Shown here one piece after another: positions 1-8,344 of a stretch of 64,000 nt of DNA. The stretch is from CAZQQN01 sp964595485. GTDB lineage: Bacteria > Bacteroidota > Bacteroidia > CAILMK01 > CAYYUA01. The stretch spans positions 1 to 64,000 of the forward strand of contig CAZQQN010000012.1 in the NCBI GenBank assembly GCA_964595485.1, written 5' to 3'. Position 1 is the stretch's first letter. Each line of letters starts with the position of its first letter. A program made the translations under genes and the position numbers. A model generated the notes under the pieces. It did not search any database and was not told the origin of the DNA. It saw nothing but the letters and a program-made list of their open reading frames with translations.

Positions 1-310
1 GGTAGATGAAATGAAATTGAAATGAGGTAGAAATGTGGTTGAAATAATTGGAAATGTTGTAGGCATGGCGGCTTTGAGAGGTTTTACGATTTTACGATCT
101 TGCCATTTTGCCATTTTTTTCCGTTTATGGTTAAGGTAATACGGTAGTAATAAATAGAAATAAAGTCGAAATAAGGTTGAAATGCGGTGTTTTTAATGGG
201 GCAGGATTTCCTTTTGGGAAAAGGAGGGTGTGTGGAAAAGGCATAGCATTTCTGTAGAAACCAGGTTAAAATGAGGTAGTTTCATAGCACATGCTTCAAA
301 AAGCTCTCTT
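1..310. repeat. Intergenic region with degenerate 11-bp and exact 8-bp tandem repeats
   Basis: No convincing gene is seen here. A degenerate 11-bp unit close to TGAAATGAGGT recurs in register at 7-17, 18-28, 29-39 and 40-50, again at 156-166, 167-177 and 178-188, and once at 267-277. Between the first two arrays lie two exact 8-bp tandem duplications: TTTTACGA twice at 82-97 and TTGCCATT twice at 100-115. The region lies beyond the 3' end of rdgB. The period is near one helical turn and not a multiple of three, so a coding origin is unlikely. Confidence 0.7.
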
Positions 311-898
311 TTAGCCCATTTCCTTAAGGAAGTTGACCATTTTGGTGAATGCTTTGCCCCTGTGGCTGATCCGGTTTTTAAGCTCCGGCGCCATTTCAGC
401 AAAGGTTTGGTCATAACCTTGAGGGCGAAAGATGGGATCATATCCGAACCCTGCACTCCCACGTTCCTCTTCCAGGATTTTTCCTTCCGTAACCCCTTCA
501 AATAAATATTCTTTTCCATCAAGGATAAGGGCTATGATGGTTTTAAACCTGGCTTGCCTATTGGTTGCTCCAGATAGGTTTTTCAGTAGCAAATTTAAAT
601 TATCTGAATAGGAGGCATTTTCCCCTGCATATCGAGCAGAAAATACACCAGGCTCTCCTTGAAGGGCATCTACGGCTAAACCGGTATCATCTGAAAAACA
701 GGAGTAGGAGGTCTTTTCATAAACTACACTTGCCTTTTTCCTGGCGTTGCCCTCGATACTTCCCTGATCTTCCTGAATGGTTTCGTTAAAACCAATGTCG
801 TCAAGGCTCAATAAAGATAGGTGATTGGGTAATAGTTGCTTGACCTCCAGAATTTTATCAGCATTATGCGTAGTAAAAACAAGGGTTTGCATGACCAT
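311..898 (-). CDS. rdgB: RdgB/HAM1 family non-canonical purine NTP pyrophosphatase
   Basis: The enzyme hydrolyses dITP, XTP and ITP to the monophosphates and so keeps deaminated purines out of DNA and RNA. It acts in the cytoplasm as a dimer. The 195-residue length is normal for the family. Visible motifs are the N-terminal TTHNADK nucleotide-binding segment, the SDDTGL motif with the metal-binding and catalytic aspartates near residues 70-71, the FGYDPIF motif, and the C-terminal SHRGKA motif. Two ATGs lie two codons apart at the start (MVMQ), and either could be used. The gene runs in the same direction as the acidic hypothetical gene at 916-1710, 17 bp upstream, so the two are probably co-transcribed. 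Identification is firm. Confidence 0.95.
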   Translation of the reverse strand: MVMQTLVFTTHNADKILEVKQLLPNHLSLLSLDDIGFNETIQEDQGSIEGNARKKASVVYEKTSYSCFSDDTGLAVDALQGEPGVFSARYAGENASYSDNLNLLLKNLSGATNRQARFKTIIALILDGKEYLFEGVTEGKILEEERGSAGFGYDPIFRPQGYDQTFAEMAPELKNRISHRGKAFTKMVNFLKEMG

Positions 899-915
899 AA
901 TTTGACTGGTGATTG

Positions 916-1710
916 TTATTGATTAAAGAGGGTTTTCAGGTTTTGCCATAACATCCGTTTGAGGTTTTTGCTGGCAGCTATCTCAGCGATATTAGGCGCT
1001 AGGAATATTTTTTCCCCATTTTCCAATGATGTCAGTTCATTTTCGGGTACCTCAAACGGGATAAAGTCATGCTTAACGCCAAAAGCAATGAGCTTATGCC
1101 AACCCATCTGCTCTTGGATTTCATTAAAGGTTAATTGCGCTTTTTCAACGTTCACAATAGCAACATCATCAAATGAAATCCCTAATGCTGCTAATATTCT
1201 CTCTAAAACCATTTGATCTTTGGGGATGAGGTTTTTTTGGTTGGGATAAGTTACAAGAATCAGAATTTTTTGCCGGTATTGCCCAAAAAAATCAATCGAG
1301 TTGATTTCCGGTGTGGCTGAACTACTTATGTCAAGCTCTTTGGATATTTCAGTCTCCGCATTTTCATCACTGGCTGATTTTCCGGTTTGGTTATGGTTTG
1401 CGGTTTGAAGTGATTGGCTTTCCTGATTCAAATCTTTTTCTGACTTATCGTTGCCAGAATGCCCATTTTTTAAATTATCTTTTAGTTCATCCTCACTTTC
1501 AGTTTTATAAGCTTCAGAATAGTCATTACCGGCATCCCTTTCCTCGGCTACAAAAAAAGATTGTTCTGTATTTTCTTCTGCTGATATTTCAGCTTCCTCG
1601 TAATATTGCTCAGTTTCTTTACGATCTTCTGAGATATGGTAAAGGGTTTCATTGAACAATTGGGCTAAGAAGGCCGGATTTTTTCTTTCAGGGTTAAATT
1701 CACTGCTCAT
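916..1710 (-). CDS. Acidic hypothetical protein with a compact conserved-looking C-terminal domain
   Basis: No family was recognised with confidence. The 264-residue protein has three parts. Residues 1 to about 30 form a short hydrophobic/basic helix-like segment. Residues about 30-140 are very rich in Glu, Ser, Asn and Asp and are probably disordered. Residues about 145-264 look globular, with alternating hydrophobic strands and a final amphipathic helix (KRMLWQNLKTLF). No signal peptide or membrane segment is seen. The tail vaguely resembles the C-terminus of the DNA polymerase III psi subunit (HolD), which also ends in an LW-x-x-L helix; this is only an inference. The gene sits upstream of rdgB on the same strand and is divergent from ilvE. 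Confidence 0.6.
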   Translation of the reverse strand: MSSEFNPERKNPAFLAQLFNETLYHISEDRKETEQYYEEAEISAEENTEQSFFVAEERDAGNDYSEAYKTESEDELKDNLKNGHSGNDKSEKDLNQESQSLQTANHNQTGKSASDENAETEISKELDISSSATPEINSIDFFGQYRQKILILVTYPNQKNLIPKDQMVLERILAALGISFDDVAIVNVEKAQLTFNEIQEQMGWHKLIAFGVKHDFIPFEVPENELTSLENGEKIFLAPNIAEIAASKNLKRMLWQNLKTLFNQ

Positions 1711-1774
1711 AAGCGTTTCATCATTAATTAATTTTTATGAAATTTGACCAATTGCAGGGCTAAACAAAAATCTT

Positions 1775-2836
1775 ATGAGCTATTCTATTTCGGTCAACAA
1801 AGTTAACCAATCCAAACTTTCAGAAACGGACCTTGAAAACATCATTTTTGGAAAAATTTTTAGTGACCATATGTTGGTTGCTGACTACTATGATGGAGAC
1901 TGGCAGGATGCGAGGATCATTCCTTATCAAAAGATTTCCCTAAGCCCGGTTACAACCGCCTTTCATTATGGTCAGGAAATTTTTGAAGGGCTTAAAGCTT
2001 ATAAAGACAAAGACAATAATCCGGTTTTATTTCGCCCGCAGGATAACTGGCGGCGCATGAATGTATCGGCTGAAAGGATGTCAATGCCCGCCGTTCCCCG
2101 GGAAATTTTCCTGGATGGTTTGAAAAAGTTGCTTAGTATTGATCAGGACTGGATACCTACTACACCCGGAAGCTCCCTCTACATCAGGCCTTTCATGTTC
2201 GCTACTGATGAATATGTTGGGATTAAACCTTCAGATAATTACAAGTTCATTATTTTTCTAAGTCCTGTAAATGCTTATTATCCGGAACCCATTAAAGTGA
2301 AAATTGACCAGCATTATGCAAGAGCTGCTAAAGGTGGTGTCGGGTATGCCAAAGCAGCAGGGAACTACGGTGCTTCGCTTTACCCAGCTTCTCTGGCACA
2401 AAAAGAGGGTTATAGTCAGCTGATATGGACTGATGCTAAAGAACACAAATACATAGAGGAATCCGGGACAATGAATATCTTTTTTCAAATTGATGGCACC
2501 CTCTTAACCCCAGAATCGGATGGAACAATCTTAGAAGGGATTATAAGAGATAGTGTGATTAAGCTTGCTAAAGATGAAAACATCCCAGTCAGCGAGAAAC
2601 AAATCAGCGTGGATGAAATAGTAGAAGCCCATAACAACGGAGCGTTAGAAGATGTCTTTGGTACAGGTACTGCTGCCACTGTTGCCCACATAAAAGCCAT
2701 AGGTTACGAGGGACGGGACTTGGAATTACCACCGGTAGAGCAAAGGAAAATTTCCAATAAGTTACTTTCAAGACTTAAGGCGATTCAGAAAGGAGAGGAG
2801 CAGGATATTTTTGGATGGGTTGAACCAGTTCTTTAG
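1775..2836 (+). CDS. ilvE: Branched-chain amino acid aminotransferase
   Basis: This PLP-dependent fold-type IV transaminase interconverts Val, Leu and Ile with their 2-oxo acids using 2-oxoglutarate/glutamate. It is the last step of branched-chain amino acid synthesis and supplies branched 2-oxo acids for the iso-fatty acids common in Bacteroidota. The 353-residue length fits the group II (eukaryote-like, ~350 aa) BCAT class. The likely Schiff-base lysine is K193 in GYAKAAGNYG. EESGTMNIFF and FGTGTAATVAHI are the PLP-phosphate and substrate-loop motifs of the family. It starts 64 bp from the divergent acidic protein gene. No other ilv or leu gene is nearby. Confidence 0.95.
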   Translation: MSYSISVNKVNQSKLSETDLENIIFGKIFSDHMLVADYYDGDWQDARIIPYQKISLSPVTTAFHYGQEIFEGLKAYKDKDNNPVLFRPQDNWRRMNVSAERMSMPAVPREIFLDGLKKLLSIDQDWIPTTPGSSLYIRPFMFATDEYVGIKPSDNYKFIIFLSPVNAYYPEPIKVKIDQHYARAAKGGVGYAKAAGNYGASLYPASLAQKEGYSQLIWTDAKEHKYIEESGTMNIFFQIDGTLLTPESDGTILEGIIRDSVIKLAKDENIPVSEKQISVDEIVEAHNNGALEDVFGTGTAATVAHIKAIGYEGRDLELPPVEQRKISNKLLSRLKAIQKGEEQDIFGWVEPVL

Positions 2837-2936
2837 CGATTTTTAAGGTCAAACTTTCTTCATTCATTCATTTCTCAGTTATAAGCCCCCTTGGATTAAT
2901 TAGTTTCCCTCGTTTAAATCAGCTAAAAGCTAAAAT

Positions 2937-3857
2937 ATGAAATTTATTTCAACGACCACTTGCAGTATTGTAACTATGGTTTGTTTATTTTTGATCAAAG
3001 CTTCATTTGCCCAGGACCCGAATCCACAGTCAGATACCACGGAATATTGGAAAGAAGGAGGGTCTTTGAATATTAACTTTTCACAAGTTGCCCTGCAGAA
3101 TTGGACAGGCGGTGGTCAGAATTCTATATCAGCAACAGGTTCGCTTGGTTTGTTTTTGAATTATGGAAAGGAAAAGGTCAATTGGGATAATACCTTAAAG
3201 GTCGGCTATGGCCTTTTAAGACAAGGAAAAATTAGTGATTTCCGTAAAAGTGATGACCGATTAACCTTTCGTAGTAACTACATGAGGGATATAAATGAAA
3301 ATTTTAGGCTTTCGGCCTCAGTTAATTTTAGAACAGCGATGACAAAAGGGTTTAATTACCCTGTTAATGATCAGGGTGAAGAGGAGCAGATATTTATATC
3401 AGATTTTATGGCACCTGGCTACACAATCGCCTCTGCCGGGGTCAAATACTCACCTTTTGATCAACTGAATATTAGCCTTTCTCCAATCACCGGTAAAACA
3501 ACATTTGTATTAAATGATACCCTTTCAGCCCAGGGCAGATATGGTGTTGAAGCTGGTAATAAAATCCGGCAGGAGATAGGTTCAAACCTCAACATTGCTT
3601 TAAAGGGTAATTTAATTGAGGATGTAGCCTATGAAACTGAAGCCAATTTCTTTTCAAATTATGAAAATCCGGCAGAAATTGATGTGCAATGGGATGCTAA
3701 GCTGATACTCAATGTTAACGAGTATTTGGTAACCACGATCAGTACCAATTTAATTTATGATGAAGATATTGAAATAACTCGTGAAGATGGAACTGTTGGG
3801 CCAGCTGTTCAATTTAAAGAAGTTTTAGCTGTAGGATTTAATTACAAGTTTGAGTAG
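2937..3857 (+). CDS. DUF3078-family outer-membrane protein
   Basis: The 306-residue protein has a signal peptide (about 1-25, ending SFAQ). An aromatic-rich N-terminal motif, WKEGGSLNINFSQVALQNW followed by TGGG, is typical of the Bacteroidota DUF3078 family. The rest alternates short polar/hydrophobic strands and ends in an aromatic residue pattern (GFNYKFE) expected of an outer-membrane beta-barrel. Its function is unknown. A 100-bp gap separates it from ilvE on the same strand, so co-transcription is possible but not shown. Confidence 0.8.
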   Translation: MKFISTTTCSIVTMVCLFLIKASFAQDPNPQSDTTEYWKEGGSLNINFSQVALQNWTGGGQNSISATGSLGLFLNYGKEKVNWDNTLKVGYGLLRQGKISDFRKSDDRLTFRSNYMRDINENFRLSASVNFRTAMTKGFNYPVNDQGEEEQIFISDFMAPGYTIASAGVKYSPFDQLNISLSPITGKTTFVLNDTLSAQGRYGVEAGNKIRQEIGSNLNIALKGNLIEDVAYETEANFFSNYENPAEIDVQWDAKLILNVNEYLVTTISTNLIYDEDIEITREDGTVGPAVQFKEVLAVGFNYKFE

Positions 3858-3918
3858 TAGGTAAAATAACGGGCCTGCATCTCTTTTTCGGTTTAATTAG
3901 GGAGATAGCACCTCGCTT

Positions 3919-4173
3919 TTATTCGAGCGAAAGCATCTCGTGAGTATCAGTATCCCCATTCTCCGCAACCCTCAACAAATAGGTGCCACCACTTAAACCT
4001 TTAGTGGGAACGTAATGATCATGGTATCCAGGTTCAACATGGTCACAAAAATTGTAAACAAGTTGGCCTATTTCGTCAAAGAGGCAAATTTCAACAAAGC
4101 AACTTTTTTGAAGGAGAAACTCCAATTCGATACCATCTGTCTGGACTTTTTTTTGTTCTAGTACCATTCCCAT
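3919..4173 (-). CDS. Small stand-alone T9SS-sorting-domain-like protein
   Basis: The 84-residue product reads like an isolated type IX secretion C-terminal sorting domain. It has a hydrophobic strand (VEICLFDEIGQLVYNF), a 'GYHDH' turn, and the typical end LSGGTYLLRVAENG. There is no signal peptide and no N-terminal cargo, so it cannot be a normal T9SS substrate. It has its own -7 element at 4203-4210 about 30 bp upstream, which supports it as a real gene. It could be a domain remnant or a cytosolic beta-sandwich protein with the same fold. It is convergent with the DUF3078 gene. Confidence 0.6.
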   Translation of the reverse strand: MGMVLEQKKVQTDGIELEFLLQKSCFVEICLFDEIGQLVYNFCDHVEPGYHDHYVPTKGLSGGTYLLRVAENGDTDTHEMLSLE

Positions 4174-4530
4174 TTTTTATGAGTACAACTTCTATTCTTA
4201 GACAAAGATAGGAAAATGAATACCAGCTTAGCATTAATTTTAGATTAACCAGAGTTCTCAATCGATTAATCGGCCTTTAAATCTCATGGGCGAGGATGGC
4301 AAATACCAGTCAAGAGGCAATCAAGAAATAAGTTAGGGGTAAAAAAAGAAAGGGGAACTGCAGTCGCAGCTCCCCCAACACTCATAGGAATAAAAAATGG
4401 AAAGAAATGATTGGGAATTCTTTTCATTCCCAATACATCTACAAATCTAAAAATAGAATAAATATGCTGTAAAAATTGTTCGGTGAAAAAGGCCTAATAA
4501 TCGATGGATGTCCAATTATTATCGATAAGC
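4174..4530. other. Intergenic region with two strong hairpins
   Basis: No ORF of interest is seen in these 357 bp. Two clear inverted repeats lie in the middle: GGGGAACTGC/GCAGCTCCCC at 4352-4375 (9 of 10 pairs, 4-nt loop) and ATTGGGAAT/ATTCCCAAT at 4410-4434 (9 perfect pairs, 7-nt loop). Neither is followed by a long T-tract on either strand. They may be part of a structured RNA or of the 3' UTR of the response-regulator gene, which ends at 4531 on the minus strand. The -7 element for the gene at 3919-4173 lies at 4203-4210. Confidence 0.5.
4203..4210 (-). promoter_or_regulatory. Bacteroidota -7 element upstream of the T9SS-domain-like gene
   Basis: On the minus strand this reads TATCTTTG, a perfect match to TAnnTTTG. 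It lies 30 bp upstream of the ATG of the 84-residue protein. No clear -33 TTG is seen at the usual distance. Confidence 0.45.
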
Positions 4531-5241
4531 TTAGAAAAGATTAAGTTTTTCAATTAATTTATTCTTGTAAGAACCTCCGATAGGTAACATATTCTGTTCC
4601 ACAAAGACTAAATTTTCATCAAATGTTTCAATCTTATCCAGGTTAACTATGTAAGAACGGTGTATTCGCATGAAGTTACTTTCGGTCATCTTATTCTCGA
4701 TATTTTTCATCGTAGAGTGAATGGTATACTTATTGTCACTGGTGTAAATATTCACGTAATCTCCGTAGGCTTCAATGAAAAGAATTTTTCCTTTTTCGAG
4801 CCTGGTAAATTGATTTCTCTCCTTAATGAAGATAGTTGACGTTGAACTGTCTTCGCTTTCCTGGGATTGTTGAGGCAAATTTTGATGAATATTATCCATT
4901 GCCCGGTTGATGGCTTTTATAAACCTTTGTAGGCCCACTGGCTTCAAGAGGTAATCGGTAACTTCGTAATCAAAAGCTTCTATGGCATACTCCCTTTGGG
5001 AAGTAACAAAAATAATTTCTGGCTTTTCTCTAAGTGTTTTTATAAAATCAAGGCCTGACATACCAGGCATTTCAATGTCCAGCAAGCAAATATCAACCCT
5101 GTTATTTTGCAAGTAGGACATGGCTTCTACAGCATCATTAGCATTACCTAAAAGTTTTAGCTGATTGGTTTGCTTTACCAACTTCTCTAATACCTTGATG
5201 GATGCCGAGTCGTCATCCACTATTATGCAATTATAGCTCAT
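4531..5241 (-). CDS. LytTR-family response regulator
   Basis: This cytoplasmic DNA-binding response regulator has 236 residues. Residues 1-120 form a receiver domain with the acidic pair D9/D10, phospho-acceptor D55 (LLDIEMPG), T80 and K100 (YLLKPVG). Residues about 135-236 form a LytTR domain (FIKERNQFTRLEKGKILFIE, then FMRIHRSYIVNLDKI). The gene follows the HPt gene by 22 bp in one transcription unit. The -7 element at 5644-5651 probably drives both. No histidine kinase is adjacent, so the phosphodonor must be encoded elsewhere. Confidence 0.92.
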   Translation of the reverse strand: MSYNCIIVDDDSASIKVLEKLVKQTNQLKLLGNANDAVEAMSYLQNNRVDICLLDIEMPGMSGLDFIKTLREKPEIIFVTSQREYAIEAFDYEVTDYLLKPVGLQRFIKAINRAMDNIHQNLPQQSQESEDSSTSTIFIKERNQFTRLEKGKILFIEAYGDYVNIYTSDNKYTIHSTMKNIENKMTESNFMRIHRSYIVNLDKIETFDENLVFVEQNMLPIGGSYKNKLIEKLNLF

Positions 5242-5263
5242 ATAGCTGTATTATTAACATTAA

Positions 5264-5608
5264 CTAAGATCGACTTAACTCGTCAATTACTTTTTGACTC
5301 AACTCCTCCACCTCCTTTATCAATGATTCAGTACTATGATCAATTTCCTCCTTATTTTTTAACTCCTGTAAGGTTTTTAGTTTATCTTCCAAGTTTTTAT
5401 TCCCAATGTAAATTGCTGAGGGTTTCGCTTTGTGGGCAACCTCACCAATGGTCACCGGGTCATTGTTTTTAAGCGCGTTTTTCATCTCATCAATTGATTC
5501 AGGCATTTGATTTTTGAAGAGATCAATGATTTCATTGATGAAATCCTCGTCTCCGCCTGAAATACTTTCTAAATATGAAAGATCTGTGTAATTTCCTGAA
5601 TTTTTCAT
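5264..5608 (-). CDS. HPt-domain phosphotransfer protein
   Basis: The 114-residue protein is a single helical histidine-phosphotransfer domain. The fold signature is DLSYLESISGGDEDFINEII, followed by the predicted phosphorylated H59 in the context EVAHKAKPSA. That segment departs slightly from the canonical HxLKGSS: Lys and Ser are present but Gly is replaced by Pro. Such proteins relay phosphate between a hybrid kinase and a response regulator. Its partner is probably the LytTR regulator encoded immediately downstream. No kinase or receiver domain is fused to it. Confidence 0.85.
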   Translation of the reverse strand: MKNSGNYTDLSYLESISGGDEDFINEIIDLFKNQMPESIDEMKNALKNNDPVTIGEVAHKAKPSAIYIGNKNLEDKLKTLQELKNKEEIDHSTESLIKEVEELSQKVIDELSRS

Positions 5609-5964
5609 ACCTATAAGCTTTTTTGAAAAAATAACCTTGTAAGCAAAGATATTACATTTCTCTCAAAACGATATTAATGATTGGAAACATTGTTTCGGTC
5701 CCTAATTGGTATGCAAAAATTTACCCGATTTCATTCCGTTTCAAAAATCATTTCTATGCAAATAAAAGGACAGCTAGTTAAATTAATGAATGCTAACCGA
5801 AAAAATATTTATTCAGGGTATACTTTTCCCCTATTTGGATTAAGCCTATTAATGTGCAATACTACTCATAAAGCCGTTTTAAAATAAATGGTTTTGTTTA
5901 AACCTTATTTTGATTATTACTCTAAGGCTTTCGGTTTCTAAAAAAATACTTAATGTTCTTAAAA
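5609..5964. other. Intergenic region with the HPt-LytTR promoter
   Basis: Apart from the -7 element at 5644-5651 nothing convincing is seen. A 68-codon ATG frame on the plus strand (5681-5887) has no recognisable features and is not called. Confidence 0.4.
5644..5651 (-). promoter_or_regulatory. -7 element of the HPt-LytTR operon
   Basis: The minus strand reads TATCTTTG, a perfect TAnnTTTG match, 36 bp upstream of the HPt start. The -33 position is not well conserved. Confidence 0.5.
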
Positions 5965-7146
5965 CTATAAGTGGGCTGCTTTTTTAATCAACCATTGCAG
6001 AATAGGGCTTTTGTTTGCTGTATTGATAATAAAGTTAAACAGCTGGGGGTTTTGGCTTAAAAGCTGGATGGTCCTGCTGATCCTAAATTCCCGCCACATT
6101 TTATCATAGTAAATTTTATCATAGTTTTTGTTGAAACGGGCTGAATAATCCCCTGCTTTTAAGCTGTTATTCAAGTGCTGAGCAGCAAACCTGCCACTCC
6201 TGACTGCGTTTCCTATTCCTTCGCCTGTAAATGGATCAATGAAACCTGCCGCATCGCCGGTTAGCAAAAAATTATCACCTGATACTGGCCTTTTCTTTCC
6301 CCCGAGCGGCAGACCAAATCCTTTGGGGGTTTCTAATGGGACAGCATCTTTGAAACGCTCTTTTAGGTGGGGTTTATTGTTTATGAGGTCATTTAGTACT
6401 TGCTTTAGGTTGAGCTTTTTCTGAGAAACTGTGGAAGAAAGGATACCAATGCCTACGTTGGCTTTATTGTTAGCCATCGGAAAAATCCACATGTAGCCAG
6501 GAATCGTATTCTTAAAAAAATGCAGCTCAACATTGTTTTCGTTGTTGAAGCCACCGACATTATCATAATAAATTCTTAAACCAGCACTACTGAATTGCTT
6601 ATCAGGTTTGAGTTCTCCAAGGCATTTATTTACGACAGAACGAATCCCATCCGCCCCAACAATTTGTTTACCAGTCAGGTAACAATCCTTGAGCTGGATC
6701 CTGATTTTGTCCCCAGATCGGTGAATATTTTCAACAGGACTGGCTTCAAAGGTTTTGACGTTTTTGTATGATTTGGCAAACTGGAATAAAAGGTTATCAA
6801 AGTCATAGCGTTTACACAAATAGCCCGGTTCTTGCTTACCATTTTTGTAAAAGGGAATCGTAAGCACGTTGTGATTTGGAGCAGCAATGGAAACTGCGTA
6901 TGAATCTAATGTTTTAGAATTTGCTATGAAATTCAGTCCTAACTTCGGATGTAATTTTGATAACTGGTTTATAACGTCAAGACTAATGGCATCTCCACAG
7001 ATCTTATCCCTGGGAAAAGTGGCCTTATCAACCACGGCAATTTCATAACCGTACTGAGCAAGGGTGATGGCTGCCGAAGAGCCGGCAGGGCCGCCACCTA
7101 CAATAAGAATATCAAAGCAACCTGTCTGTAAATTTTCATTCATCAT
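5965..7146 (-). CDS. Geranylgeranyl-reductase-family FAD-dependent oxidoreductase
   Basis: This flavoprotein belongs to the PHBH-fold geranylgeranyl reductase family, which reduces isoprenoid chains or acts on related lipid and pigment substrates. The N-terminus carries the dinucleotide-binding motif ILIVGGGPAGSSAA, then PRDKICGD, the family's hallmark after the first Rossmann unit. GDAAGFIDPFTGEGIGNA is the second FAD-contact motif. No signal peptide is present. A frame from 7161 adds MLLSL, but the double ATG at 7141-7146 gives a more usual N-terminus, so 7146 is preferred. The true substrate cannot be told; in Bacteroidota such genes are also found in pigment clusters, but no pigment genes lie here. 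Confidence 0.82.
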   Translation of the reverse strand: MMNENLQTGCFDILIVGGGPAGSSAAITLAQYGYEIAVVDKATFPRDKICGDAISLDVINQLSKLHPKLGLNFIANSKTLDSYAVSIAAPNHNVLTIPFYKNGKQEPGYLCKRYDFDNLLFQFAKSYKNVKTFEASPVENIHRSGDKIRIQLKDCYLTGKQIVGADGIRSVVNKCLGELKPDKQFSSAGLRIYYDNVGGFNNENNVELHFFKNTIPGYMWIFPMANNKANVGIGILSSTVSQKKLNLKQVLNDLINNKPHLKERFKDAVPLETPKGFGLPLGGKKRPVSGDNFLLTGDAAGFIDPFTGEGIGNAVRSGRFAAQHLNNSLKAGDYSARFNKNYDKIYYDKMWREFRISRTIQLLSQNPQLFNFIINTANKSPILQWLIKKAAHL

Positions 7147-7276
7147 CAATGATAACAGCAATAATAATGAGGGAATTAATTTGACATTGGCAGAATTGAT
7201 AGGTGCGCTTTAAACCTTTCTAAGTGTTAATTTCTGATGGTTATTATTAAGAGCTTATTTTCGGCTTTAAACCGAA

Positions 7277-7936
7277 TTAATGATTGTCCTTGATTAAGCC
7301 TGGGTACTTTTCCTTAAACGCATTCAACCTGGGTTTCGAAACTTGCTGAATATAACCAGCATTGGGGTTCTTGGACTCGTAATCCTGATGTTTTTCGGAA
7401 GCTTGCCAAAATGCTTCTAATGATTTGATCTTTGTCACTATGGGGTCATTATATTTACCGGATGAAGCAACCCGTTCTTTGAAATTTTTGGCTATTTTCT
7501 TTTCTCGTTTGTTCGTGTAGAATATAATGGAGCGGTATTGTTCGCCAAAATCAGGATCCTGACCTTTCGTGGTAGGATTCTGGGAACCATAGTAAACTTT
7601 TACTAACGTTTTAAAATCCACTTGCTCTGGGTTATAATAAACTTTAACCGTTTCGGCATGATTGGTACGTCCATAGGCAACTTCCTGGTAAGATGGATTC
7701 TTTTTACTACCCCCTGCAAATCCTGAGACAGCCTCCTTTACACCTTTGACAGTTTCATATATAGCCTCTACACACCAAAAGCATCCACTGGCAAAATAAG
7801 CGCTATCCAGGTTATTATATTTTTGAGTATTGATTGAATTTGCGCTTACCTGATTTTTGCCTCCTTGATCAGCGCTGCAAGCTGTTGTAAAGAGGCAAAT
7901 CATCAAAGTGAAGGTATAAAAACCAATGTATTTCAT
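7277..7936 (-). CDS. msrA: Peptide-methionine (S)-S-oxide reductase, exported lipoprotein form
   Basis: MsrA reduces methionine-S-sulfoxide in oxidised proteins. The catalytic motif GCFWC contains nucleophile C52, followed by VEAIYETVKG; downstream segments such as NPTTKGQDPDFGEQYRS are typical. The N-terminus is a lipoprotein signal with a lipobox ending at C20 (FTTAC), so the enzyme probably acts in the periplasm on envelope proteins. The 219-residue length equals a standard MsrA plus this leader. It lies 12 bp downstream of the 3D-domain lipoprotein gene, suggesting an envelope-maintenance operon. Confidence 0.95.
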   Translation of the reverse strand: MKYIGFYTFTLMICLFTTACSADQGGKNQVSANSINTQKYNNLDSAYFASGCFWCVEAIYETVKGVKEAVSGFAGGSKKNPSYQEVAYGRTNHAETVKVYYNPEQVDFKTLVKVYYGSQNPTTKGQDPDFGEQYRSIIFYTNKREKKIAKNFKERVASSGKYNDPIVTKIKSLEAFWQASEKHQDYESKNPNAGYIQQVSKPRLNAFKEKYPGLIKDNH

Positions 7937-7948
7937 AAATAGTGCTTT

Positions 7949-8344
7949 TTATTCTTTACTTTTTTCAACCCAGCTAATAAGTACTTTCCGTTTACCCCAT
8001 TCCTTAGCCTTTTTTTGATTTTTTCCCATGTAAATGTCAATTTTTTTTGTCCAGCGCTTGTTCATTTTATCCTTTACCTCGTAAGTACCCGATAAACCTT
8101 CTATTTTTAATTCCTTATTATGCACGAGTCCTGAATCGATTAAATCCCTGGAAACTGCTATGCATTGCATGCCTTCCCTAAGCGTATCGCCCCAAGCCGT
8201 AATATTACCAGCAGTTCCCGGGCGTGTTTGTTCAGGTAGGGAATTGTAAGCGGAAGCAGTTACTTCCAAGGTTTTTCTTTCTTTGGAGCATGCTATTAGC
8301 CCTATGACAAAAATGGAGAAGAATATTATTCTGGATAGCTTCAT
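7949..8344 (-). CDS. 3D-domain lipoprotein
   Basis: The 131-residue protein has a lipoprotein signal ending at C19 (GLIAC). The mature part matches the small double-psi beta-barrel 3D domain: VTASAYNS, then GDTLREGMQCIAVSRDLI, and the end motif VKDKMNKRWTKKIDIYMG with its aspartates. In larger proteins such as MltA and RPF-like proteins this fold is tied to peptidoglycan cleavage. Here it stands alone, so its activity is uncertain. It is the first gene of a pair with msrA. Confidence 0.8.
   Translation of the reverse strand: MKLSRIIFFSIFVIGLIACSKERKTLEVTASAYNSLPEQTRPGTAGNITAWGDTLREGMQCIAVSRDLIDSGLVHNKELKIEGLSGTYEVKDKMNKRWTKKIDIYMGKNQKKAKEWGKRKVLISWVEKSKE

Noticed and set aside
5681..5887. 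68-codon ATG frame on the plus strand between the HPt gene and the flavoprotein gene
   Set aside because: It has no recognisable motif or promoter and its composition looks like intergenic sequence. It may be real but cannot be supported.
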